DNA of 13,826 bases from an uncultured bacterium (GTDB lineage Bacteria > Verrucomicrobiota > Kiritimatiellia > RFP12 > UBA1067). Each line of letters begins with the position of its first letter. Position 1 is the stretch's first letter. Of the stretch, positions 6,427 to 13,605 are shown in pieces. The DNA lies in assembly GCA_900547945.1 (NCBI GenBank), contig URIT01000088.1, positions 1-13,826 on the forward strand. Reading direction: 5' to 3'. A model generated the notes under the pieces. It searched no databases. It was given only the letters and a program-made list of their open reading frames with translations, and was not told the origin of the DNA. A program made the translations under genes and the position numbers.

Positions 6427-7759
6427 AGCTGTGCATTCCCGTGAAGAAGCGGGAGAGGTTGATCCAGGTCAGCGTGAGGAGAATCATCACGGCCCCCGCC
6501 ACGAGGCACGCGCGTTCCGCACGCGGCGACAGGCGCGGCCGCAGATGGAAGTACGCCGCGTAGACGAACCACGTCGCGAGCGACCACATCTCCTTGGGGT
6601 CGAACTGCCACCAGTGCCCCCAGCAGACCTTCCCCCAGGCCGCCCCCAGGACGAGCCCGACGGTGAGGAGGAGGAAGCCGAGCGCCGCCAGACGGCGCCC
6701 CGTGCCGAGCGCCGCGCGCACGAGCAGGATGTACCCCAGCACGTAGGCCCCCACGTGCGGCACGAAGAACGGGCTCTGGAGGGCCGGCATGAGGCGCCGC
6801 ACGCGGCCGTCCATGACGAAGGCCACGGGGATCAGCACGAGGGCCAGCAGCAGCGCGTCCACGAGGAGCGCATGCCGTTCGCGCCGTGCGAAGAAGGTCA
6901 GGACGGGGAGGAGCGCCGCCGCGCACATCAGGAACTCGTAGAGGTTCTGCATCGGCGGATGGCCCGTCGCGAGGCCCCGGTGGACGAGCATCGCGACCGT
7001 GCCGGCGAAGGCGAGCGCGTAGAGCCCCCACGCAAGCCGTCCCCAGGGCGTCGCCGCCGGATGCGCGACCGCCTCCTGCGGCGCGGCGCGGCGCGTGCGC
7101 ATGAACACGAAGCCGAGCGCCCCCACGAGGACGAACAGGCCACCCGCCGCCACCCACGGCAGCCCCACGTCCTTCACGCACTGGAGGATCGTGAAGTAGA
7201 GCGGCGCGCCCGTGTGTGGATTCGTCAACTCTTCATAGGAACTCTGGTAGACCCACCACCCGCATGCGACGAGCGGATGGTTGACGGAAATCGTGACAGG
7301 CGCGCGCGGCGCGCCGTCCGGCTCGATCTCGGCCTCGCACGTGTACTGCCGCACGGCGCCCGTGTCCGCCCAGCGGTCGATCGTGAACGTGCGCACCGAG
7401 AGGTTGAAGCCCTCTGCGGACGGACCTTCCGCGACGCGGCCCGTCTGTCCCGCCCGGAGGCGCAGATAGCCGTCCTCCGGCCCGGTCCATTCGTTGTAGG
7501 CCCAGCCGCCCAGCACGAGCGCGAAGCCCACGTGGAGGCAGAGCGCCGGCCATCGGCGCACGGAGCGGAGGGCGGCGAGCAGACAGAGCCCTGCGACGGC
7601 GGCGACGCCCCCCACCGCCACATTCCGCTTCATGAGCGCGAGCGCCCCGTCCGCACCCGCGCACGCAAGCCCGACCGACAGAACCGCGCCGACGAGCAGC
7701 ATCCCTGCCGCCGCGCTTCGTCCCGTCACGCCCTCCCAGAGCTTCCGGAGCCGCGTCAC
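6419..7759 (-). CDS. Compact fused ResB/CcsA-like cytochrome c assembly protein
   Basis: This 446-residue polytopic membrane protein combines both parts of a System II cytochrome c synthase. Residues 1-220 resemble a much reduced ResB/CcsB: transmembrane segments near 16-34, 48-65 and 73-87, an extracytoplasmic stretch with the ResB-like ISVNHPLVACGWWVYQSSYEE (158-177), and another helix near 202-220. Residues 240-446 are CcsA: GHPPMQNLYE (266-275), H335 (PHVGAY), the WWD heme-handling motif (375-393, WGHWWQFDPKEMWS) and H443 (GMHSY). The canonical motif has W where F386 stands. Fused CcsBA proteins are usually about twice this length. The GTG start overlaps the pyrD stop in a GTGA junction. 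It implies that the organism makes c-type cytochromes, although none is encoded here. Confidence 0.85.
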   Translation of the reverse strand: MTRLRKLWEGVTGRSAAAGMLLVGAVLSVGLACAGADGALALMKRNVAVGGVAAVAGLCLLAALRSVRRWPALCLHVGFALVLGGWAYNEWTGPEDGYLRLRAGQTGRVAEGPSAEGFNLSVRTFTIDRWADTGAVRQYTCEAEIEPDGAPRAPVTISVNHPLVACGWWVYQSSYEELTNPHTGAPLYFTILQCVKDVGLPWVAAGGLFVLVGALGFVFMRTRRAAPQEAVAHPAATPWGRLAWGLYALAFAGTVAMLVHRGLATGHPPMQNLYEFLMCAAALLPVLTFFARRERHALLVDALLLALVLIPVAFVMDGRVRRLMPALQSPFFVPHVGAYVLGYILLVRAALGTGRRLAALGFLLLTVGLVLGAAWGKVCWGHWWQFDPKEMWSLATWFVYAAYFHLRPRLSPRAERACLVAGAVMILLTLTWINLSRFFTGMHSYA

Positions 7760-8697
7760 GACGCAAGGGCCCCCGTGAGGTCGCGCGCGGCGGCAAAACC
7801 CTGCCGCGCGCAGTAGGCGGCAATGCCGTCCACGGCACGCGCCGCCGTGGAGGGATCGGTGAACGTCGCCGTGCCGACGGCGACCGCCGTCGCGCCCGCA
7901 AGCAGGAACTCGATGGCGTCCTTCGGTTCGTAGACGCCCCCCATCGCAAGGATGGGCAGCTTCGTGCAGGCGTGGACGTCGTAGACGGCCTTCACGGCGG
8001 CGGGGTGGATGCCGCGTCCCGAGAGGCCGCCCGTGCGGTTGCCGAGCACGGGACGGCGCGTCTCAATGTCGATGACCATCGCCGGAATCGTGTTGATGAG
8101 GGCCAGGGCGTCCGCGCCGCTCTCCTCGCACGCGGCGACGTAGGGACGGAAGTCCGGCACGTTCGGCGCGAGCTTCACGATGAGCGGCAGCCTTGTCGCC
8201 GCGCGCGTCGCCGCCACGACCCGCGCGAGCACGGCGGGGTCCTGCCCGAAGGTGTGCCCGCCCGCCTTGACGTTCGGGCAGCTCACGTTCATCTCCAGCG
8301 CCGCGACGGGCGCGCCCACGCCGGAGAGCCGCCGCGCCACCTCGGCGTACTCCTCGACGGTCCCGCCCCAGATGTTGACGATGAGCGGCGGCACGTTCGC
8401 CACACCCGCCACCGCGCCCACCGTCTGCGCGTAGTGCGGCACGATGTAGTCGGCGAAGGCCGCGACGCCCGGTCCCTGGAGCCCGATCGCGTTCACAAGC
8501 CCGCCCGGCACCTCCACATGGCGCGGCATCGGGTTGCCCGGCCACGGGTCGAGGCGCACGCCCTTCGCCGTCACCGCGCCGAGTTTCGCGTAGTCAAGCG
8601 CACCGACGTATTCCGAACCGTAGCCGAACGTGCCGCTTGCGGTTGCAACGGGCGTGCGCATCTTGAGGCCGCCCAGATCCACGCTTAAATCGACCAT
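7756..8697 (-). CDS. pyrD: Dihydroorotate dehydrogenase catalytic subunit PyrD (class 1B)
   Basis: PyrD oxidises dihydroorotate to orotate in pyrimidine synthesis, passing electrons through FMN to PyrK and then NAD+. The 313-residue barrel has VTAKGVRL with the FMN-contacting K45, LVNAIGLQGPG, the catalytic cysteine C140 in NVSCPNVKAGG (cysteine marks class 1), LINTIPAM, GGLSGRGIHP and PILAMGGV. The ATG at 8695-8697 lies inside the last codons of pyrK (13-base overlap), and that neighbour confirms class 1B. The stop overlaps the GTG of the cytochrome assembly gene. Confidence 0.96.
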   Translation of the reverse strand: MVDLSVDLGGLKMRTPVATASGTFGYGSEYVGALDYAKLGAVTAKGVRLDPWPGNPMPRHVEVPGGLVNAIGLQGPGVAAFADYIVPHYAQTVGAVAGVANVPPLIVNIWGGTVEEYAEVARRLSGVGAPVAALEMNVSCPNVKAGGHTFGQDPAVLARVVAATRAATRLPLIVKLAPNVPDFRPYVAACEESGADALALINTIPAMVIDIETRRPVLGNRTGGLSGRGIHPAAVKAVYDVHACTKLPILAMGGVYEPKDAIEFLLAGATAVAVGTATFTDPSTAARAVDGIAAYCARQGFAAARDLTGALAS

Positions 8698-9482
8698 ACG
8701 ATCTCCTCCGCCTTGAAGACCGGCCCGTTCACGCAGCAGCGGGCGTTGGTGACCTCCCCGTTCGGCAACCGCACCGGCTGGATGCAGGCGAAGCAGGCCC
8801 CCACGCCGCACACCATGTGGCGGTCCATCGAGATCCAGCCGGGGCGCCCCGCGTCGAGGGCGCGCTGCGCGACGGCCTTGAGGAGGCCATCCGGCCCGCA
8901 GGTGAACAGCTCGAACGGCGTACCCGTCTGCCGGAGCGCCGCCAGTTCCGCGTCGAGCGGTTCCGTCACGAATCCCTTCGCGCCCGCGCTGCCGTCGTTC
9001 GTCGCCGTGCGCACGTCCACGCCGAGCGCCGCGAAGCGGTCGAGGGCGAGCAGGTCGTCCTTCGTGCGCCCGCCCACGAACAGGACCGGCTTCAGGCCCG
9101 CCGCGACGAACCGCCGCGCAAGGAAGTGGAGCGGCGCAACGCCGTAGCCGCCGCCCACGAGGAGCGGCGTACCCGTACACGTCGCGGGGAAACCATGACC
9201 GAGCGGACCCTCCACCTTCACCGCGTCGCCCACCTGCGCGCGCGCAAGCGCCTCCGTGCCGCGCCCCACGATCTTGTACATGACGGTCACGCGGCCGTCC
9301 GCCGCGTCGAACACGCTGAAGGGGCGCCGCAGGGCACTCGCCTCCAGACCCGGAATCCGCACATGCACGAACTGCCCCGGCACGAGGTCCGCCGCCAGCT
9401 TGGGCGCATCCAGCACGAGGAACCGGTAGCCCGACCCCGCGTCCACGTGCGATACGATCTTGGTTTCTTCGTCTCTCAACAT
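8685..9482 (-). CDS. pyrK: Dihydroorotate dehydrogenase electron transfer subunit PyrK
   Basis: PyrK carries FAD and a [2Fe-2S] cluster and links PyrD to NAD+. From the ATG at 9480-9482 the protein has 265 residues. Visible are PGQFVHVRIPG and RRPFSVFD (FAD binding), VEGPLGHGF, LLVGGGYGVAPLHFLARR (NAD-side motif) and the C-terminal cluster CX4CX2CX16C (C225, C230, C233, C250). The last cysteine sits in the family-typical VNGPVF context. An alternative GTG start at 9507-9509 would overlap the pseudopilin stop as GTGA and add nine residues. I prefer the ATG because the extra residues (VIWYNGA) do not resemble the family and because a -10-like box lies between the two. Confidence 0.95.
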   Translation of the reverse strand: MLRDEETKIVSHVDAGSGYRFLVLDAPKLAADLVPGQFVHVRIPGLEASALRRPFSVFDAADGRVTVMYKIVGRGTEALARAQVGDAVKVEGPLGHGFPATCTGTPLLVGGGYGVAPLHFLARRFVAAGLKPVLFVGGRTKDDLLALDRFAALGVDVRTATNDGSAGAKGFVTEPLDAELAALRQTGTPFELFTCGPDGLLKAVAQRALDAGRPGWISMDRHMVCGVGACFACIQPVRLPNGEVTNARCCVNGPVFKAEEIVWSI

Positions 9483-9488
9483 GGCTCC

Positions 9489-9497
9489 ATTATACCA
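9489..9497 (-). promoter_or_regulatory. Extended -10 box at the pyrK start
   Basis: The minus strand reads TGGTATAAT, a perfect extended -10 element, seven bases before the A of the pyrK ATG. Spacing predicts a transcript starting at or very near the start codon, that is, leaderless or nearly so. No -35 hexamer is evident. It would give pyrKD, the cytochrome assembly gene and the carboxypeptidase expression independent of the B12 riboswitch. Confidence 0.5.
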
Positions 9498-9505
9498 TAT
9501 AACCC

Positions 9506-10387
9506 TCACAGCTGCGGCTCGTCGTCGTCCACCACGCCGAAACCGCGCGGACCGTAGATGCCGTTCCCGGAGCTGATGAAGGCGGAGTGGGTTTTCTCGT
9601 CCACCCAGCCCTTCGCGCCGCCGGCGCGGTAGGGCTGCCGGAATTCCTCCACATGCCCGTCGAGGAAGGCCATGTTGCAGTGGCGCGTCACGCCGGAACC
9701 GTGCCGGAACGCCTGGGTGCCGGCCTTGCGCAGGGAGGCGGGAGAATTGTCGTACTTCTTATCCTGGAACGGCGCACGCATGAACTTGTTCGGACCACCC
9801 GCGTAGCCCCCGTCGCCGAAGACGACGACGCGCGAAGGCTGCGTCACGGCCGCGTACGCCGTGGGGTAGGTGCGCTTCGAGCGGTCGTTCTCGACGTAGC
9901 CGAGGAAGCAGACGTTATAGTTGTAGCCCGTGAAGCGGTTGCCGTCCCAGTTGTCCGAGGTCCCCGTGCGGCACTTCGGGCAGCCGAGCACCGAATCCGC
10001 CCGGATGCCGCCGAACATCTCGCCGCAGCGCCACCCCGCGCCGTCCGCCGCCGTCCGCCGGAAGTCCCAGCAGAACGTCCTGTACTCGCTCCAGTGGCGC
10101 ACGCCGTGGAGGGCCGGGTTCTCCCGCGCGTACCGCTGTCGCTTGAAGTCCGTGTCCCAGTAGTTGAGCTCGTGCTGCGCGGGGTCGATCATCCCCCACG
10201 GGAAGAAGCCCTCGTTCATCGCGTAGTTCTGGCAGAGGACGGCGAGCTGGTGGAGGTTCATCTTGCAGGCGGCGTTCAGCCCCGCCTCCCGCGCCCGGGA
10301 GAGCGTCGGCAGCAGTGCGGCGCCCACCAGCACCACCAGTCCGATCACGAGCATCAGCTCGAAGAGGCTGAACCCACGCCGATCCAT
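9506..10387 (-). CDS. Type II pseudopilin-like protein with RH...LDGH tail
   Basis: The 293-residue protein begins MDRRGFSLFELMLVIGLVVLVG, a class III prepilin signal. A prepilin peptidase would cut after G5, leaving F6 to be methylated and E10 as the conserved Glu5 of the mature protein. The C-terminal region has RHCNMAFLDGHVEEF, the RHxxxxxxxxDGH-type pattern of the abundant pseudopilin-like proteins of PVC bacteria. Seven separate segments contain cysteine, including CPKC, so disulfides or a metal site are possible. It starts 9 bases after the second exported protein and ends at the pyrK start region, with no obvious Shine-Dalgarno. Its precise role (secretion pseudopilus, surface structure or sugar-related export) is unknown. 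Confidence 0.85.
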   Translation of the reverse strand: MDRRGFSLFELMLVIGLVVLVGAALLPTLSRAREAGLNAACKMNLHQLAVLCQNYAMNEGFFPWGMIDPAQHELNYWDTDFKRQRYARENPALHGVRHWSEYRTFCWDFRRTAADGAGWRCGEMFGGIRADSVLGCPKCRTGTSDNWDGNRFTGYNYNVCFLGYVENDRSKRTYPTAYAAVTQPSRVVVFGDGGYAGGPNKFMRAPFQDKKYDNSPASLRKAGTQAFRHGSGVTRHCNMAFLDGHVEEFRQPYRAGGAKGWVDEKTHSAFISSGNGIYGPRGFGVVDDDEPQL

Positions 10388-10396
10388 CGCGCGCCG

Positions 10397-12094
10397 TTAC
10401 TCCGTCTGGACCGCCAACTTGAAGAACACCCCTGCATCCGTCGGCACGGCGAAGGTGTTTAGAAACGCATCCCCGTCCTGTTCCGATGTTTGCAGCGTCG
10501 GAATGATGTTTTTCCATCCACCGTCCAAACGTGTCGCCGCCTTCACGACGAGTCTGCGAATATCGGACAGTCTGCACGGGGAACGGACCGTAATCGTATG
10601 CCTGTCTTCCCCTTTTGAAAATCCCGTGATCTCAAATGGAACGGAAGCGGGAACCGGTTCCGTCGGGGAAAGCCCCCACGCAAAATTCAATGCATTCGTC
10701 ACGCCATTCGCCGCGACGGCCTCCGCCGCGCCATCCCGCCACGCCGTCGCCCAGTCCTGATACTGTCCCTGGGCCCAAAGTTCATAATCGGAGACGGGCG
10801 CGACATCCGCGACGGCATCGATTTCCGGTACGTTGTAGCCGAAATCGCCTTCATCGTTGGATTCCTCGACACAGGAAATCCGCACATAGCGGATCCACTT
10901 GACGCCGTTCCCGTTTTCCGGAAGAGGAAGTTCGGCGAGGTCGAACCCGGTCCCTCCGGCGGACCCGTCGTACCGCTGGCAGACCTGCGCCAGATTCAAA
11001 CCCGAAAACGACGAAAAACTACACGCTGGATTGACCGGGCGTGTCGCCCGAGCCGCACGTCCCCAATAGAGGTTGCCGTTGAAAAGGCCGGTGTCCGGCG
11101 CAGCCGGGTCGTACAGGTAGCCGAGCGTCGGCATAAAGCTGTCCGCATACGGCCCCTTCTCATAGGGGTACCACGTCTCGCCGTCCTGCGAAACCTCAAC
11201 CAAGGCGTTCTCGTAGGAGCCCTTCCCCGTGAAGGAGACCGTCAGGGGATCCGTCGTCAACTGGATGTTCTCATCGCTGTCCCGCACGCCAAAGGCATTT
11301 CCGAAGACGAGGAAGTCGATGCCAAAGGGATTGTTCGGGTCGTCCAGCACATCATGGTCGAACTTGATCGTCACAAAGCCGGGCGTCCCCTCGTCGTCAT
11401 CTCCGACCAGCGAGAGAAGACGTCCGCCCGACCAGGCGGGGTAGGCGGGGTTGATGGTCGAGCCGGAATCCCCGTAGGTGGAACTTGACGTGAAGATCCC
11501 CATTGTCGGATGACCAAGCACGTTCGAGGCCTGATTGTAGAGCGGGGACTTCTCCAGCGTGAAAGATTGCACAACCTCGTATCCGTACGGCGATTCCGCG
11601 TAGGTTGGCGCCGTCACCGCCTCTTCCAGACCGTCCGACGTCGAATATCGCAGCACAAACCACTGGTCTGGGAGTGGATGCACGGCATCTGGCTTGATCG
11701 ACGAGGCGGTGGATACCATCTGGGGGATTTCTGAGAAGGGCCCGAAGAACCGCCACGTCCCGTATGCCCCGTTTACGGCGGAATAGAGAGCCGTCGCCTT
11801 GGAACGGGAGAGATGGACATCCTCCACGTCGTAGGAGAAGACCGCCAGCTTCGCATCCGATCCTAGGCGGGGATCTTCATGGACGATGCGCTGCACCACC
11901 TCCGCGAGATTGGTGCAGGTGCCGCGCCATTTGTATCCCCACGCCAGAGAACGCCCCTCGCCTCCCCAGTCGATCACGACGGCACACCGGTTCGCCCCTT
12001 CCCCGACCCAGTAGTGGATGTCGTCACGGGTGAACGCCGCGAGACTGAGCGCGAGAAGGGACGAAAAGACCGGCGTGAGGAGGCGTGGCGTCAT
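10397..12094 (-). CDS. Exported two-domain protein: DDIHYWVGEG domain plus GNAF-type beta domain
   Basis: I do not recognise a named family. The 565-residue protein has a signal peptide (1 to about 20). Residues 24-165 are a domain with DDIHYWVGEG, AVVIDW, SLAWGYKWRG and EDPRL, closely matching the upstream gene product. Residues about 175-430 form a second beta-rich domain: TMGIFTSSSTYGDSGSTINPAYPAWSGG, PNNPFGIDFLVFGNAFGV, VEVSQDGETWYP, GLNLAQVCQRYDGSAGGTGFDL and a closing PEIDAVADV, similar in outline to discoidin-like surface domains. Residues 435-565 carry NALNFAWGLSPTEP and end in VFFKLAVQTE. It starts 8 bases after the upstream gene, with AGGA as a ribosome site, and shares its cobalamin riboswitch. 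Similar 'cell surface protein' domains occur near btuB in Bacteroidetes as I recall, so corrinoid capture is a reasonable but untested idea. Confidence 0.85.
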   Translation of the reverse strand: MTPRLLTPVFSSLLALSLAAFTRDDIHYWVGEGANRCAVVIDWGGEGRSLAWGYKWRGTCTNLAEVVQRIVHEDPRLGSDAKLAVFSYDVEDVHLSRSKATALYSAVNGAYGTWRFFGPFSEIPQMVSTASSIKPDAVHPLPDQWFVLRYSTSDGLEEAVTAPTYAESPYGYEVVQSFTLEKSPLYNQASNVLGHPTMGIFTSSSTYGDSGSTINPAYPAWSGGRLLSLVGDDDEGTPGFVTIKFDHDVLDDPNNPFGIDFLVFGNAFGVRDSDENIQLTTDPLTVSFTGKGSYENALVEVSQDGETWYPYEKGPYADSFMPTLGYLYDPAAPDTGLFNGNLYWGRAARATRPVNPACSFSSFSGLNLAQVCQRYDGSAGGTGFDLAELPLPENGNGVKWIRYVRISCVEESNDEGDFGYNVPEIDAVADVAPVSDYELWAQGQYQDWATAWRDGAAEAVAANGVTNALNFAWGLSPTEPVPASVPFEITGFSKGEDRHTITVRSPCRLSDIRRLVVKAATRLDGGWKNIIPTLQTSEQDGDAFLNTFAVPTDAGVFFKLAVQTE

Positions 12095-12102
12095 GGGCGA
12101 TC

Positions 12103-13305
12103 CTATCTGGCGATGTCGGAAACCTTGACCTTGTAGAAGCCCGCGCCGCCTGTCTTGACGGCTTCAAGGACGACCGAACCGTTTTCAGCACGGACCCAGA
12201 TCTTTGGTTCAGAAAAGCCCTTTGCGAGATCCGTTGCCGACAGGAGGCCGTAGTAGAGGCCGTCGATCACGTTGCCGGGCACGACCGTCACCTTGTCTCC
12301 GTCCACCGAGAACGGCTTCATCGCCGAAGCGGGATCCGCCGTGAACGTCGGCGTGGCGACCGCGTTGAGCGTAAGCGAAACCGACGATCCATTCTGCACG
12401 AGGTCGTACCACTCCGGCCACTGGTAACTCTGGCTATCCCCCGACGAAGTCTCCCCCACCGTGATGGTTCTAGAAGCCCCATCAACCGTCGCGGCAGCCG
12501 GCAGGGCAATCTCCCGCCCGCCACGCGCCGCATCGAAAGCGGCCTTCAGCGAGGCATAGTAGACATCCCCGACAGCCGGCAGTACGGCCCTACGTGCCGC
12601 ACCGGGGATGGCGGCATAGGTGTCGTTAATCGGTTCAAACCAATACCCTTCATCGATTACCTCCCATGTTTCCATATCCCCATAGGTTGTCGAATAATCG
12701 CCGAACCGCCAACAGACCCATTGACCGTTGGTTGGAAATGTTCCGTCAATGCCATTGGGCGTCATCGCCCACCCGACATCCGTCAACGACTCGCCCGTTC
12801 CCCATAGCTGAAGCCAACTCGTTCCCATATATCCGGGATGCCCTTCGCCGTCCATATTTGATTCAAAGTAGGACGCAGGCGAAGGGAAGATGTCGTCTTT
12901 GTCCGACGCGACACTCTCCGTCGCCTGGATTTCCGAATTGTAGACCCGTTCAAAGGTCCCACCATCATCGTCGAGGTCGTACCCGAATGCATCGACGAAG
13001 GAACCATACGTTGACGTACTGATGAACGCATGCAAGCGGGGATCGAGAGCCGAGATCTGGCCTACGATTTCCGTCATGTTCGTGGCCGTGCCGTTCCAGC
13101 GATATCCCCACGCGAAAGAGGTTTGAGGCTTGCTGCCATCATGGAAATCGAAGATGACAGCGATTCGATTCGTTCCCTCGCCGATCCAGTAGTGGATGTC
13201 GTCGAAGGTCGAGACCAACTTGGAGGATTCGCCCGCCGCCGCCACGGAGGCGGCCCAAACCGTCGCGGCGGCCAGCAGGGCCGCCGCCCGTCCATACTTG
13301 TTCAT
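12103..13305 (-). CDS. Exported DDIHYWIGEG-domain protein, first gene after the B12 riboswitch
   Basis: This 400-residue protein has no family name that I recognise. A signal peptide covers residues 1 to about 24 (AAALLAAATVWAASVAAAG). The domain shared with the next gene spans about 35-230: FDDIHYWIGEG, RIAVIFDF, SFAWGYRWNGTATNMTEI, ALDPRL, and a later NGQWVCWRFGDY that parallels PDQWFVLRYSTSD in the paralogue. A middle stretch (VGDVYYASLKAAFDAARGG) and a C-terminal beta segment ending GFYKVKVSDIAR follow. The ATG at 13303-13305 has AAGGA eight bases upstream, and the leader is a cobalamin riboswitch. An export signal plus B12 repression suggests a role in corrinoid or cobalt acquisition. 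No lipobox, sortase or transmembrane anchor is visible. Confidence 0.85.
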   Translation of the reverse strand: MNKYGRAAALLAAATVWAASVAAAGESSKLVSTFDDIHYWIGEGTNRIAVIFDFHDGSKPQTSFAWGYRWNGTATNMTEIVGQISALDPRLHAFISTSTYGSFVDAFGYDLDDDGGTFERVYNSEIQATESVASDKDDIFPSPASYFESNMDGEGHPGYMGTSWLQLWGTGESLTDVGWAMTPNGIDGTFPTNGQWVCWRFGDYSTTYGDMETWEVIDEGYWFEPINDTYAAIPGAARRAVLPAVGDVYYASLKAAFDAARGGREIALPAAATVDGASRTITVGETSSGDSQSYQWPEWYDLVQNGSSVSLTLNAVATPTFTADPASAMKPFSVDGDKVTVVPGNVIDGLYYGLLSATDLAKGFSEPKIWVRAENGSVVLEAVKTGGAGFYKVKVSDIAR

Positions 13306-13320
13306 GCCTTTTGTCCTTTC

Positions 13321-13363
13321 CCTCTTGCGCGAAGGGTTGGTGACTGCGAAGAGGAGCGTCTTC
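13321..13363 (-). promoter_or_regulatory. Candidate expression platform of the B12 riboswitch
   Basis: On the minus strand TCTTC (inside 13346-13354) can pair upstream with GAAGA (13359-13363), which touches the aptamer 3' end. Alternatively CCTCTTCGC (13346-13354) can pair downstream with GCGCAAGAGG (13321-13330), nine pairs with one bulge. The two are mutually exclusive. The downstream hairpin ends three bases before the AAGGA ribosome site (13314-13318), and no T-run follows, which favours control of translation over termination. Confidence 0.45.
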
Positions 13364-13490
13364 CGGCTGCGGACCTGACCTTCAGACCGCCCTTCGCGGG
13401 CCACCCGGCCCACTGGCTTGCGGTCTGTCGTATTCCTTCACGGCTGCGCGACAGCGCCCGATTTTCACGGGCTTCCGTTTTCCTCATCGT
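13363..13490 (-). promoter_or_regulatory. Cobalamin riboswitch
   Basis: The minus strand contains the cobalamin aptamer elements in order: GGAAGCCCGTGAAAATCGGG (P3 and its loop), GCGCTGTCGCGCAGCCGTGA (the CCCGC...CTGTGA region), GCAAGCCAGTGGGCC (GCCACTG region), the stem GGGCC/GGCCC, GCGAAGGGC (GGGAAGGC region) and AAGGTCAGGTCCGCAGCC (the B12 box, usually AGTCAGGAGACCTGCC). Several positions depart from the consensus, notably GCCAGTG for GCCACTG, but order and spacing match. It lies between a strong promoter and the first exported-protein gene. Exact ends are approximate. Confidence 0.85.
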
Positions 13491-13504
13491 CGAAATGAGC
13501 AGGG

Positions 13505-13533
13505 ATTATACGCTTCCCCTCCCCCGCCGTCAA
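13505..13533 (-). promoter_or_regulatory. Sigma70-type promoter driving the B12-riboswitch unit
   Basis: TTGACG (13528-13533) and TATAAT (13505-13510) are separated by exactly 17 bases on the minus strand, almost the full consensus. Transcription should start near 13498, giving a leader of about 190 bases that carries the whole cobalamin aptamer. This is the best promoter in the window. Confidence 0.85.
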
Positions 13534-13605
13534 GCGCGGTTCCACCCAGTTTCATACACCGACATCGTTCCGACGTGAAGTCTCATCGCCACTCTCCCCG
13601 CCATT

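Noticed and set aside
6431..7816. A 461-residue plus-strand frame
   Set aside because: It is very rich in Arg, Glu and His, matches no motif, and is antisense to the cytochrome assembly gene, whose motifs are clear.
13074..13578. Small frames on both strands across the promoter and B12 leader
   Set aside because: They lie over the riboswitch and signal peptide region and show no protein features or ribosome sites.
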